A DNA stretch of 64,000 nucleotides, from assembly GCA_036971475.1 (NCBI GenBank), contig JBAIZL010000007.1, positions 29,772,947-29,836,946 on the forward strand, given 5' to 3'. A model generated the notes under the pieces. It was not told the origin of the DNA, did not search any database, and saw nothing but the letters and a program-made list of their open reading frames with translations. The position numbers and the translations under genes are program-made. This stretch comes from Prosapia bicincta (taxonomy: Eukaryota > Arthropoda > Insecta > Hemiptera > Cercopidae). Shown here one piece after another: positions 24,501 through 38,527 of this stretch. Position 1 is the first letter of the stretch; every line of letters starts with the position of its first letter.

Positions 24501-27500
24501 CTACGTTAGGTTAGGTTACTGCTCCTCATGACCACAAAGAGGCAAATTACAGTTTCGGTAAGAGCACTGCCCACCCGCATTTTGCTACGTTAGGTTAGGT
24601 TACTGCTCCTCATGACCACAAAGAGGCAAATTATAGTTTCGGTAAGAGCCCTGCCCATCCGCGTTAGGCTACGTTAGGTCAGGTTACTGCTCCTCATGAC
24701 CACAAAGAGGCAAATTATAGTTTCGGTAAGGGCCCTGCCCACCCGCGACAGGCTACGTTATGTTAGGTCACTGCTCCTCATGACCACAAAGAGGCAAATT
24801 ATAGTTTCGGTAAGAGCCCTGCCCATCCGCGTTAGGCTACGTTAGGTTAGGTTACTGCTCCTCATGACCACAAAGAGGCAAATTATAGTTTCGGTAGGAG
24901 CCCTGCCCACCCGCATTGGGCTATGTAAGGTTAGGTTACTGCTCCTCATGACCACAAAGAGGCAAGCTATACTTACGGTAAGAGCCCTGCCCACTCGCAT
25001 TGGGCTATGTAAGGTTAGTTTACTGCTCCTCATGACCACAAAGAGGCAAGCTATACTTACGGTAAGAGCACTGCACACCCGCGTTAGGCTACGTTAGGTT
25101 AGGTTACTGCTCCTCATGACCACAAAGATTCAAGTTATAGTTTCGGTAAGGGCCCTGCCCACCCGCGTTAGACTACGTTAGGGTAGGTTACTGCTCCTCA
25201 TGACCACAAAGAGGCAAAATATAGTTTCGGTAATAGCCCTGCCCACCCGCGTTGGGCTACGTTAGGTTAGGTTACTGGTGCTCATGGCCACAAAAAGGCA
25301 AGTTTTAGTTTCGGTAAGGGCCCTGCCCACCCGCGTTAGGCTACGTTAGGTTAGGTTACTGCTCCTCATGACCACAAAGAGGCAAATTATAGTTTCGATA
25401 AGAGCCCTGCCCACCCGCGTTAGGCTACGTTAGGTTAGGTTACTGCTCCTCATGACCACAAAGAGGCAAAATATAGTTTCGGTAAGAGCCCTGCCCACCC
25501 GCGTTGGGCTACGTTAGGTTAGGTTACTGGTGCTCATGGCCACAAAAAGGCAAGTTATAGTTACGGTAAGGGCCCTGCCCACCCGCATTGGGCTATGTTA
25601 GGTTAGGTTACAGCTCCTCATATCCACAAAGAGGCATGCTATAGTTTCGGTAAGAGCCCTGCCAACCCGCATTGGGCTACGTTACGTTAGGTTACTGCTC
25701 CTGATGAACAAAAAGAGGCAAGTTATAGTTTCGGTAAGAGCCCTGCCCATCCGCGTTAGGCTACGTTATGATAGGTTACTGCTCCTCATGACCACAAAGA
25801 GGCAAATTATAGACTCGGTAAGAGCTCTGCCCACCCGCGTTGGGCTACGTTAGGTTAGGTTACTGTTGCTCATGGCCACAAAAAGTCAAGTTATAGTTTC
25901 GGTAAGGGCCCTGCCCACCCGCGTTAGGCTACGTTAGGTTAGGTTAATGCTCCTCATGACCACAAAGAGGCAAGTTATAGTTTCGATAAAAGCCCTGTCC
26001 AGCCGCATTGGGCTACGTTAGGTTAGGTTAATGCTCCTCATGACCACAAAGAGGCAAGTTATAGTTTCGATAAAAGCCCTGTCCAGCCGCATTGGGCTAT
26101 GTTAGGTTAGGTTACTGCTCCGCATGACCACAAAGAGGTAAGTTATAGTTTCGGTAGGAGCCCTGCCCACCCGCTTCAGCCTACGTTAGGTTAGGTTACT
26201 GCTCCTCTTGACCACAAAGAGGCAAATTATAGTTTCGATAAGAGCCCTTTCCAGCCGGATTGGGCTACGTTAGGTTAGGTTACTGCTCCTCATGACCACA
26301 AAGAGGTAAGTTATAGTTTCGGTAGGAGCCCTGCCCACCCGCGTCAGCCTACGTTAGGTTAGGTTACTGCTCCTCGATACCACAAAGTGGCAAGCTATAG
26401 TTTCGGTAAGAGCCCTGCCCAACCGCATTTTGCTACGTTAGGTTAGGTTACTGCTCCTCATGACTACAAAGGGGCAAGCTATAGTTTCGATAAGAGCCCT
26501 GCCCACCCGCGTTAGGCTATGTAAGGTTAGGTTACTGCTCCTCATGAATACAAAGAGGCAATCTGTACTTTCGGTAAGAGCCCTGCCCACCCGCATTTTG
26601 CTACGTTAGGTTAGGTTACTGTTCCTCATGACTACAAAGAGGTAAGCTATAGTTTCAGTAAGAGACCTGCCTACCCGCATTGGGCTATGTTAGGTTTGGT
26701 TACTGCTCCTCATGACCACAAAGAGGCAAGCTATACTTTCGGTAAGAGACCTGCCCAACCGCATTTTGCTTCGTTAGGTTAGGTTACTGCTCCTCATGAC
26801 TACAAAGAGGCAAGCTATAGTTTCGATAAGAGCCCTGCCCACCCGCGTTAGGCTATGTAAGGTTAGGTTACTGCTCCTCATGAATACAAAGAGGCAATCT
26901 GTACTTTCGGTAAGAGCCCTGCCCACCCGCATTTTGGTACGTTAGTTTTAGGTTACTGTTCCTCATGACTACAAAGAGGTAAGCTATAGTTTCAGTAAGA
27001 GACCTGCCTACCCGCATTGGGCTATGTTAGGTTTGGTTACTGCTCCTCATGACCACAAAGAGGCAAGCTATACTTTCGGTAACAGAACTGCCCAACCACG
27101 TCAGCCTACGTTAGGTTAGTCTACTCTTCCTCATGACCACAAAGAGGCAAGCTATAGTTTCGATAAGAGCCCTGCCCACCCGCATTGGGCTATGTAAGGT
27201 TAGGTTACTGCTCCTCATGACCACAAAGAGGCAATCTATACTTTCGGTAGGAACACTGCCCACCCGCATTTTGCTACGTTAGGTTAGGTTACTGCTCCTC
27301 ATGACTACAAAGAGGGAAGCTATAGTTTCGGTAAGATGCCTGCCCACCCGCTATAGGCTACGTTATGTTAGGTTACTGGTCCTCATGACCACAAAGAGGC
27401 CAGTTATAGTTTCGGTAGGAGCTCTGCCCACCCGCATTTTGCTACGTTAAGTTAGGATACTGCTCCTCATGACCACAAAGAGGCAATCTATACATACGGT

Positions 27501-27721
27501 AAGAGCACTGGCCACCCGCATTTCGCTACGTTAGGATAGGTTACTCTTCCTCATGACCACCAAGAAGCAAGCTATAGTTTCGGTAGGAGCCCTGCCCACC
27601 CGCATTGGGCTATGTAAGGTTAGGTTACTGCTCCTCATGACCACAAAGAGGCAAGTTATAGTTTCGGTAGGAGCCCTGCCCACCCGTATTGGGCTATGTA
27701 AGGTTAGGTTACTGCTCCTCA

Positions 27722-28870
27722 TGATCACAAAGAGGCAATCTATACTTTCAGTAAGAGCACTCCCCACCCGCATTTTGCTACGTTAGGTTAGGTTACTGCT
27801 CCTCATGACCACAAAGAGGCAATCTATACTTTCGGTAAGAGCACTGGCCACCCGCGTTTCGCTACGTTAGGATAGGTTACTGCTCCTCATGACTACAAAA
27901 AGGGAAGCTATAGTTTCGGAAAGATGCCTGCCCACCCGCTATAGGCTACGTTATGTTAAGTTACTGCTCCTCATGACCACAAAGAGGCAAGTTATAGTTT
28001 CGGTAGGAGCCCTGCCCACCCGCATTTTGCTACGTTAAGTTAGGTTACTGCTCCTCATGACCACAAAGAGGCAATCTATACTTTCGGTAAGAGCACTGGC
28101 CACCCGCATTTCGCTACGTTAGGATAGGTTACTCTTCCTCATGACCACAAAGAGGCAAGCTATAGTTTCGGTAGGAGCCCTGCCCACCAGCATTGGGCTA
28201 TCTAAGGTTAGGTTACTGCTCCTCATGACCACAAAGAGGCAAGTTATAGTTTCGGTAGGAGCCCTGCCCACCCGCATTGGGCTATGTAAGGTTAGGTTAC
28301 TGCTCCTCATGATCACAAAGAGGCAATCTATACTTTCAGTAAGAGCACTGGCCACCCGCATTTCGCTACGTTAGGATAGGTTACTCTTCCTCATGACCAC
28401 AAAGATGCAAGTTATAGTTTCGGTAGGAGCCCTGCCCACCCGCATTGGGCTATCTAAGATTAGGTTACTGCTCCTCATGATCACAAAGAGGCAATCTATA
28501 CTTTCGGTAAGAGCACTGGCCACCCGCATTTCGCTACGTAAGGATAGGTTACTCTTCCTCATGACCACAAAGAGGCAGTTATAGTTTCGGTAGGAGCCCT
28601 GCCCACCCGCATTGGGCTATCTAAGGTTAGGTTACTGCTCCTCATGATCACAAAGAGACAAGTTATAGTTTCGATAAGAGCACTGCCCACCCGCTTTTTG
28701 CTACGTTAGATTAGGTTACTCTTCCTCATGACCACAAAGATGCAAGCTATAGTTTCGGTAGGAGCCCTGCCCACCCGCGATAGGCTACGTTATGTTAGGT
28801 TACTGCTCCTCATGACCACAAAGAGGCAATCTATACTTTCGGTAAGAGCACTGCCCACCCGCATTTTGCT
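27722..28870. repeat. Segmental duplication within the 84-bp array, right copy
   Basis: Partner of 23101-24500, about three units shorter. The flanks differ, so a block of units was copied about 4.6 kb away within the array and not only between neighbours. Confidence 0.8.
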
Positions 28871-29299
28871 ACGTTATGTTAGGTTACTGCTCCTCATGCC
28901 CACAAAGAGGCAAATTATAGTTTCGGTAGGAGCCCTGCCCACCCGCATTGGGCTATGTAAGGTTAGGTTACTGCTCCTCATGACCACAAAGAGGCAAGCT
29001 ATAATTTCGATAAGAGCCCTGCCCAGCCGCATTGGGCTACGTTAGGTTGGGTTACTGCTCCTCATGACCACAAAGAGGCAAGCTATACTTACGGTAAGAG
29101 CCCTGCCCACCCGCATTGGGCTATGTAAGGTTAGTTTACTGCTCCTCATGACCACAAAGAGGCAAGCTATACTTACGGTAAGAGCACTGCACACCCGCGT
29201 TAGGCTACGTTAGGTTAGGTTACTGCTCCTCATGACCACAAAGATTCAAGTTATAGTTTCGGTAGGGCCCTGCCCACCCGCGTTAGACTACGTTAGGGT

Positions 29300-32200
29300 A
29301 GGTTACTGCTCCTCATGACCACAAAGAGGCAAAAAATAGTTTCGGTAAGAGCCCTGCCCACCCGCGTTGTGCTACGTTAGGTTAGGTTACTGGTGCTCAT
29401 GGCCACAAAAAGGCAAGTTATAGTTTCGATAAGAGCCCTGCCCACCCGCGTTAGGCTACGTTAGGTTAGGTTACTGCTCCTCATGACCACAAAGATTCAA
29501 GGTATAGTTTCGGTAAGGGCCCTGCCCACCCGCGTTAGACTACGTTAGGGTAGGTTACTGCTCCTCATGACCACAAAGAGGCAAAATATAGTTTCGGTAA
29601 GAGCCCTGCCCACCCGCGTTGGGCTACGTTAGGTTAGGTTACTGGTGCTCATGGCCACAAAAAGGCAAATTATAGTTTCGGTAAGGGCCCTGCCCACCCG
29701 CGTTGGGTTACGTTAGGTTAGGTTACTGGTGCTCATGGCCACAAAAAGGCAAATTATAGTTTCGGTAAGGGCCCTGCCCACCCGCGTTAGGCTACGTTAG
29801 GTTAGGTTACTGCTCCTCATGACCACAAAGAGGCAAAATATAGTTTCGGTAAGAGCCCTGCCCACCCGCGTTGGGCTACGTTAGGTTAGGTTACTGGTGC
29901 TCATGGCCACAAAAAGGCAAATTATAGTTTCGGTAAGGGCCCTGCCCACCCGCGTTGGGCTACGTTAGGTTAGGTTACTGGTGCTCATGGCCACAAAAAG
30001 GCAAATTATAGTTTCGGTAAGGGCCCTGCCCACCCGCGTTAGGCTACGTTAGGTTAGGTTACTGCTCCTCATGACCACAAAGAGGCAAAATATAGTTTCG
30101 GTAAGAGCCCTGCCCACCCGCGTTGGGCTACGTTAGGTTAGGTTACTGGTGCTCATGGCCACAAAAAGGCAAATTATAGTTTCGGTAAGGGCCCTGCCCA
30201 CCCGCGTTAGGCTACGTTAGGTTAGGTTACTGCTCCTCATGACCACAAAGAGGCAAAATATAGTTTCGGTAAGAGCCCTGCCCACACGCGTTGGGCTACG
30301 TTAGGTTAGGTTACTGGTGCTCATGATCACAAAGAGGCAAATTATAGTTTCGATAAGAGCCCTGCCCACCCGCGTTAGGCTACGTTAGGATAGGTTACTG
30401 CTCCTCATGACCACAAAGAGGCAAAATATAGTTTCGGTAAGAGCCCTGCCCACCCGCGTTGGGCTACGTTAGGTTAGGTTACTGGTGCTCATGGCCACAA
30501 AAAGGCAAGTTATAGTTTCGGTAAGGGCCCTGCCCACCCGCATTGGGCTACGTTAGGTTAGGTTACTGCTCCTCATGACCACAAAGAGGCAAAATATAGT
30601 TTCGGTAAGAGCCCTGCCCACCCGCATTGGGTAATGTGAGGTTAGGTTACTGCTGCTCATGACCACAAAGAGGCAAAATATAGTTTCGGTAAGAGCCCTG
30701 CCCACCCGCGTTGGGCTACGTTAGGTTTGGTTACTGCTGCTCATGACCACAAAGAGGCAAAATATAGTTTCGGTAAGAGCCCTGCCCACCCGCGTTGGGC
30801 TACGTTAGGTTAGGTTACTGGTGCTCATGGCCACAAAAAGGCAAGTTATAGTTTCGGTAAGAGCCCTGCCCACCCGCGTTAGGCTACGTTAGGTTAGGTT
30901 ACTGCAGGTCATGACCACAAAGAGGCAAAATAAAGTTTCGGTAAGAGCCCTGCCCACCCGCGTTAGGCTATGTTAGGTTAGGTTACTGCTCCTCATGACC
31001 ACAAAGAGGCAAAATATAGTTTCGGTAAGAGCCCTGCCCACCCGCGTTGGGCTACGTTAGGTTAGATTACTGGTGCTCATGGCCACAAAAAGGCAAGTTA
31101 TAGTTTCGGTAAGAGCCCTGCCCACCCGCGTTAGGCTATGTTAGGTTAGGTTACTGCTCCTCATGACCACAAAGAGGCAAAATATAGTTTCGGTAAGAGC
31201 CCTGCCCACCCGCGTTGGGCTACGTTAGGTTAGGTTACTGGTGCTCATGGCCACAAAAAGGCAAGTTATAGTTTCGGTAAGAGCCCTGCCCACCCGCATT
31301 GGGCTATGTAAGGTTAGGTTACTGCTCCTCATGACCACAAAGAGGCAAGCTATAGTTTCGATAAGAGCCCTGCCCAGCCGCATTGGGCTACGTTAGGTTG
31401 GGTTACTGCTCCTCATGACCACAAAGAGGCAAGCTATACTTACGGTAAGAGCCCTGCCCACCCGCATTGGGCTATGTAAGGTTAGTTTACTGCTCCGCAT
31501 GACCAGAAAGAGGCAAGCTATACTTACGGTAAGAGCACTGCACACCCGCGTTAGGCTACGTTAGGTTAGGTTACTGCTCCTCATGACCACAAAGATTCAA
31601 GTTATAGTTTCGGTAAGGGCCCTGCCCACCCGCGTTAGACTACGTTAGAGTAGGTTACTGCTCCTCATGACCACAAAGAGGCAAAATATAGTTTCGGTAA
31701 GAGCCCTGCCTACCCGCGTTGGGCTACGTTAGGTTAGGTTACTGGTGCTCATGGCCACAAAAAGGCAAATGATAGTTTCGGTAAGGGCCCTGCCCACCCG
31801 CGTTAGGCTACGTTAGGTTAGGTTACTGCTCCTCATGACCACAAAGAGGCAAAATATAGTTTCGGTAAGAGCCCTGCCCACCTGCGTTGGGCTACGTTAG
31901 GTTAGGTTACTGGTGCTCATGGCCACAGAAAGGCAAGTTATAGTTTCGATAAGAGCCCTGCCCACCCGCGTTAGGCTACGTTAGGTTAGGTTACTGCTCC
32001 TCATGACCACAAAGATTCAAGTTATAGTTTCGGTAAGGGCCCTGCCCACCCGCGTTAGACTACGTTAGGGTAGGTTACTGCTCCTCATGACCACAAAGAG
32101 GCAAAATATAGTTTCGGTAAGAGCCCTGCCCACCCGCGTTGGGCTACGTTAGGTTAGGTTACTGGTGCTCATGGCCACAAAAAGGCAAATTATAGTTTCG

Positions 32201-33010
32201 GTAAGGGCCCTGCCCACCCGCGTTGGGCTACGTTATTTTAGGTTATTGGTGCTCATGGCCACAAAAAGGCAAATTATAGTTTCGGTAAGGGCCCTGCCCA
32301 CCCGCGTTAGGCTACGTTAGGTTAGGTTACTGCTCCTCATGACCACAAAGAGGCAAAATATAGATTCGTCAAGGGCCCTGCCCACCCGCGTTAGGCTACG
32401 TTAGGTTAGGATACTGCTCCTTATGACCACAAAGAGGCAAAATATAGTTTCGGTAAGAGCCCTGCCCACCCGCGTTGGGCTACGTTAGGTTAGGTTACTG
32501 GTGCTCATGGCCACAAAAAGGCAAATTATAGTTTCGGTAAGGGCCCTGCCCACCCGCGTTAGGCTACGTTAGGTTAGGTTACTGCTCCTCATGACCACAA
32601 AGAGGCAAAATATAGTTTCGGTAAGAGCCCTGCCCACCCGCGTTGGGCTACGTTAGGTTAGGTTACTGGTGCTCATGATCACAAAGAGGCAAATTATAGT
32701 TTCGATAAGAGCCCTGCCCACCCGCGTTAGGCTACGTTAGGTTAGGTTACTGCTCCTCATGACCACAAGGAGGCAAAATATAGTTTCGGTAAGAGCCCTG
32801 CCCACCCGCGTTGGGCTACGTTAGGTTAGGTTACTGGTGCTCATGGCCACAAAAAGGCAAGTTATAGTTTCGGTAAGAGCCCTGCCCACCCGCGTTAGGC
32901 TACGTTAGGTTAGGTTACTGCTGCTCATGAAAACAAAGAGGCAAAATATAGTTTCGGTAAGATCCCTGCCCACCCGCGTTGGGCTACGTTAGGTTAGGTT
33001 ACAGGTGCTC
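29300..33010. repeat. 168-bp dimer zone of the 84-bp array
   Basis: Two unit types alternate over most of this stretch. One has CTCCTCATGACCACAAAGAG followed by GCAAAATATAG; the other has GGTGCTCATGGCCACAAAAA followed by GGCAA. The alternation gives a 168-bp period, with occasional doublets of the second type (29645 and 29729; 29897 and 29981). Confidence 0.88.
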
Positions 33011-36000
33011 ATGGCCACAAAAAGGCAAGTTATAGTTTCGGTAAGAGCCCTGCCCACCCGCGTTAGGCTACGTTAGGTTAGGTTACTGCTGCTCATGACC
33101 ACAAAGAGGCAAGCTATACTTTCAGTAAGAGCCCTGCCCACCCGCATTGGGCTATGTAAGGTTTGGTTACTGCTCCTCATGACCACATAGAGGCAAGCTA
33201 TACTTTCAGTAAGAGCCCTGCCCACCCGCGTTAGGCTACGTTAGGTTAGGTTACTGCTGCTCATGACCACAAAGAGGCAAGCTATACTTTCAGTAAGAGC
33301 CCTGCCCACCCGCGTTAGGCTACGTTAGGTTAGGTTACTGCTGCTCATGACCACAAAGAGGCAAGCTATACTTTCAGTAAGAGCCCTGCCCACCCGCGTT
33401 AGGCTACGTTAGGTTAGGTTACTGCTGCTCATGACCACAAAGAGGCAAAATATAGTTTCGGTAAGATCCCTGCCCACCCGCGTTGGGCTACGTTAGGTTA
33501 GGTTACTGGTGCTCATGGCCACAAAAAGGCAAGTTATAGTTTCGGTAAGAGCCCTGCCCACCCGCGTTAGGCTACGTTAGGTTAGGTTACTGCTGCTCAT
33601 GACCACAAAGAGGCAAGCTATACTTTCAGTAAGAGCCCTGCCCACCCGCGTTGGGCTACGTTAGGTTAGGTTACTGCTGCTCATGACCACAAAGAGGCAA
33701 AATATAGTTTCGGTAAGAGCCCTGCCCACCCGCATTGGGCTATGTAAGGTTAGGTTACTGCTGCTCATGACCACAAAGAGGCAAAATATAGTTTCGGTAA
33801 GAGCCCTGCCCACCCGCATTGGGCTACGTTCGGTTAGGTTACTGCTGCTCATGACCACAAAGAGGCAAAATATAGTTTCGGTAAGAGCACTGCCCACCCG
33901 CATTGGGCTATGTAAGGTTAGGTTACTGCTCCTCATGACCACAAAGAGGCAAGTTATAGTTTCGATAAGAGCCCTGCCCACCCGCATTAGGCTATGTAAG
34001 GTTCGGTTACTGTTTCTCATGACCACAAAGAGGCAAGCTCTACTTACGGTAAGACCACTGCCCACCCACGTTAGGCTACGTTAGGTTAGGTTACTGCTCC
34101 TCATGACCACAAAGAGGCAAGCAATACTTACGGTAAGAGCACTGCCCACCCGCATTGGGCTATGTAAGGTTAGGTTACTGCTCCTCATGACCACAAAGAG
34201 GCAAGCTATACTTACGGTGAGAGCACTGCACCCCCGCGTTAGGCTACGTTAAGTTAGGTTACTGCTCCTCATGACCACAAAGATTCAAGTTATAGTTTCG
34301 GTAAGAGCCCTGCCCACCCGCGTTAGACTACGTTAGGTTAGGTTATTGCTCCTTATGACCACAAAGAAGCAAGTTTTAAATTCGATAAGAGCCCTGCCCA
34401 GCCGCATTGGGCTACGTTAGGTTGGGTTACTGCTCCACATGACCACAAAGAGGCAAGCGATACTTTCGGTAAGAGCCCTGCCCACCAGCATTGGGCTATG
34501 TAAGGTTAGGTTACTGCTCCTCATGACCACAAAGATCCATGGTATACTTACGGTAAGAGCCCTGCCCACGCGCATTTGGCTATGTAAGGTTAGGTTACTG
34601 CTCCTCATGACCACAAAGAGGCAAGCTATACTTACGGTAAGAGCCCTGCAGACGCGCATTGGGCTATGTAAAGTTAGGTTACTGCTCCTCATGACTACAA
34701 AGAGGCAAGTTATAGTTTCGATAAGAGCCCTGCCCAGCCGCATTGGGCTACGTTAGGTTGGGTTACTGCTCCACATGACCACAAAGAGGCAAGCGATACT
34801 TACGGTAAGAGCCCTGCCCACCCGCGTTGGGCTATGTAAGGTTAGGTTACTGCTCCACATGACCACAAAGAGGTAAGCTATACTTACGGTAAGAGCCCTG
34901 CCTACCCGCATTGGGCTATGTAAGGTTAGGTTACTGCTCCTCATGCCCACAAAGAGGCAAGCTATACTTACGGTAAGAGCCCTGCCCACGCGCATTATGC
35001 TATGTAAGTTTGGGTTACTGCTCCACATGACCACAAAGAGGCAAGCGATACTTTCGGTAAGAGCCCTGCCCACCCGCATTGGGCTATGTAATTTAGGTTA
35101 CTGCTCCTTATGACCACAAAGAGGCAAGCTATACTTACGGTAAGAGCACTGCCCACCCGCATTGGGCTATGTAAGGTTAGGTTACTGCTCCTCATGAACA
35201 CAAAGAGGCAAGCTATACTTACGGTAAGAGCCCTGCCCACCCGCATTGGGCTATGTAAGGTTAGGTTACTGCTCCTTATGACCACAAAGAGGCAAGTTTT
35301 AGTTTCGATAAGAGCCCTGCCCACCCGCGTTAGGCTACGTTAGGTTAGGTTACTGCTCCTCATGACCACAAAGAGGCAAGATATAGTTTCGCTGAGAGCA
35401 CTGCCCACCTCGTTAGGCTACGTTAGGTTAGGTTACTGCTCCTCATGACCACAAAGAGGCAAGCTATACTTACGGTAAGAGCACTGCCCACCCGCGTTAG
35501 GCTACGTTAGGTTAGGTTACTGCTCCTCATGACCACAAATAGGCAAGCTATACATACGGTAAGAGCACTGCCCACCCGCGTTAGGCTACGTTAGGTTAGG
35601 TTACTGCTCCTCATGACCACAAAGAGACAAGCTATAGTTTCGATAGGAGCCCTGCCCCCCGCATTGGGCTATGAAAGGTTAGGTTACTGCTCCTCATGAT
35701 CACAAAGAGGCAAGTTATAGTTTCGATAAGAGCCCTGCCCACCCGCCTTGGGCTATGTAAGGTTAGGTTACTCTTCCTCATGACCACAAAGAGGAAAGTT
35801 ATAGTTTCGGTAAGAGCCCTGCCCACCCGCATTGAGCTATGTAAGGTTAGGTTAATGCTCCTCATGATCACAAAGAGGCAAGTTATAGTTTCGATAAGAG
35901 CCCTGCCCACCCGCATTGGGCTATGTAAGGTTAGGTTACTGCTCCTCATGATCACAAAGAGGCAAGTTATAGTTTCGATAAGAGCCCTGCCCACACGCGT

Positions 36001-38527
36001 TAGGCTACGTTAGGTTAGGTTACTCTTTCTCATGACCACAAAGAGGCAAGTTATAGTTTCGGTAAGAGCCCTGCCCACCCGCATTGGGCTATGTAAGGTT
36101 AGGTTACTGCTCCGCATGACCACAAAAAGGCAAATTAATGATTCGGTAAGAGCCCTGCCCACCTGCGTTAGGCTTCGTTAGGTTAGGTTACTGCTCCTCC
36201 TGACCACAAAGAGGTAAGTTAGATTTACGGTAAGAGCCTTGCCCACACGCGTTATGATACGTAAGGTTAGATTACTCTTCTTCATGATCACAAATACGTA
36301 CGTTATACTTTCGGTAAGAGCACTGCCCATCCGCGGTAGGCTACGTTAGGTTAGGTTACTCTTCCTCATGACCACAAGGAGATAAGTTACAGTGTCTGTA
36401 AGAGCCCTGCCCACACGCGTTAGGCTACGTTAGGTTAGGTTACTGCTCCTTATGATCCCAAATAGGCAAGTTATAGTTTCTGTAAGAGACCTGCCCACCT
36501 GCATTGTTCTACGTTATGTAAGGTTTCTGCTCCTCATGACCAAAAAGAGGCAAGTTATAGTTTCGGTAAGCGCCCTGCCCACCCGCATTGTTCTACGTTA
36601 GGTAAGGTTACTCATCCTCATGACCAAAAAAAGGCAAGTTATAGTTTCAGTAGGAGACCTGCCCACCAGCATTAGGCTACGTTAGGTTAGGTTACTGCTT
36701 CTCATGACAACAAAGAGGCAAGTTATAGTTAAGCTAAGAGCCCTGCCCACACGCGTTAGGCTACGTTATGTTAAGTTACTACCCCTCATGACCACAAAAG
36801 ACAAGTTATAGTTTCGGTAAGAGCCCTGCCCACCCGCGTTAGGCTATGTTAGGTTAGTTTACTGCTCGTCATGACTACAAAGAGGCAAGTTATAGTTTCG
36901 GAGGGAGCCCTGCCCACCCGCGTTAGGCTACGTTAGGATAGGTTACTGCTCCTCATGACCACAAGGAGATAAGTTATAGTTTCGGTAAGAACCCTGCCCA
37001 CCCACGTTAGGCTACGTTAGGTCAGGTTTCTGCAACTCATTACCACAAAGAGGCAAGTTATATTTTCATTGGGAGCCCTGCCCACCCGCGTTAGGCTACG
37101 TTAGGTTAGGTTACTGCTAAGCATGACCACAAAGATGCAAAGTATAATTTCGGTAGAGCCCTGCCCACCTGCGTTAGGCTACGTTAGGTTAGGTAACTGC
37201 CCCTCATGACCACAAAGAGGCAAGTTATAGTTACGGTAAGAGACTTGCCCACCTGCGTTAGGATACGTTAGGTTAGGTTACTCTTCCTTATGACCACCAA
37301 TAGGGAAGTTATAGTTTCGATAAGAGCACTACCCACCCGCGTTATTCTACGTTAGGTTAGGTAACTCTTCCTCATGAACACAAAGAGATAAGTAATAGTT
37401 TCGGTAAGAGCTCAGCCCACACGCGTTAGGCTACGTCAGGTTCGGTTACTCTTCGTCATGACCACAAAGGGAAAAGTTATAGTTTCGATAAGAGCCCTGC
37501 CCACTCGCGTTAGACTACGTTAGATTAGGTTACTACTCCTCATGATCACAAAAAGGCAAGTTATAGTTTCGGGAAGAGCCTTGCCACCCGCGTTAGGCTA
37601 CGATAGGTTAGGTTACTGGTCCTGATGACCACAAAGATACAAGTTATAGTTTTGGTAAGAGCCCTGCCCACCCGCGTTAGGCTACTTTAGGTTAGGTTAC
37701 TACTCCTTATGACCACAAAGAGGCAATTTATAGTTTCGGTAAGAGCCCTGCTCACCCGCGTTAGGCTACGTTAGATTAGGTTACTGCTCCTCATTACCAC
37801 AAGGAGATAAGTTATAGTTTCGGTAAGAGCCTTGCCCACCTGCATTGTTCTACGTTAGGTTAGGTTACTGCTTCTCATGACCAAAAAGAGGCAAGTTATA
37901 GTTTCAGTAAGAGCCTTGCCACCCGCGTTAGGCTACGATAGGTTAGGTTACTGGTCCTGATGACCACAAAGATACAAGTTATAGTTTTGGTAAGAGCCCT
38001 GCCCACCCGCGTTAGGCTACTTTAGGTTAGGTTACTACTACTTATGACCACAAAGAGGCAATTTATAGTTTCGGTAAGAGCCCTGCCCACCCGCATTGTT
38101 CTACGTTAGGTTAGGTTACTACTCCTCATGACCAAAAAGAGGCAAGTTATAGTTTCCGTAAGAGCCTTGCCCACCCGCGTTAGGCTAAGTTAGGTTAGGT
38201 TACTGCTGCTCATGACCACAAAGAGGCAAGTTATAGTTTCAGTAAGAGCCCTGCCCACCCGCGTTAGGCTAAGTTAGGTTAGGTTACTGCTGCTCATGAC
38301 CACAAAGAGGCAAGTTATAGTTTCGGTAAGAGCCCTGCCCACCCGCGTTAGGCTAAGTTAGGTTAGGTTACTGCTGCTCATGACCACAAAGAGGCAAGTT
38401 ATAGTTTCGGTAAGTGCCCTGCCCACCCGCATTGTTCTACGTTAGGTTAGGTTACTACTCCTCATGACCAAAAAGAGGCAAGTTATAGTTTCCGTAAGAG
38501 CCCTGCCCACCCGCGTCAGGCTAAGTT

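Noticed and set aside
21254..36013. Many frames of 61-136 codons on both strands in the 84-bp array
   Set aside because: They arise because 84 is divisible by three. Both strands are open at the same positions, with identical 28-residue periodicity.
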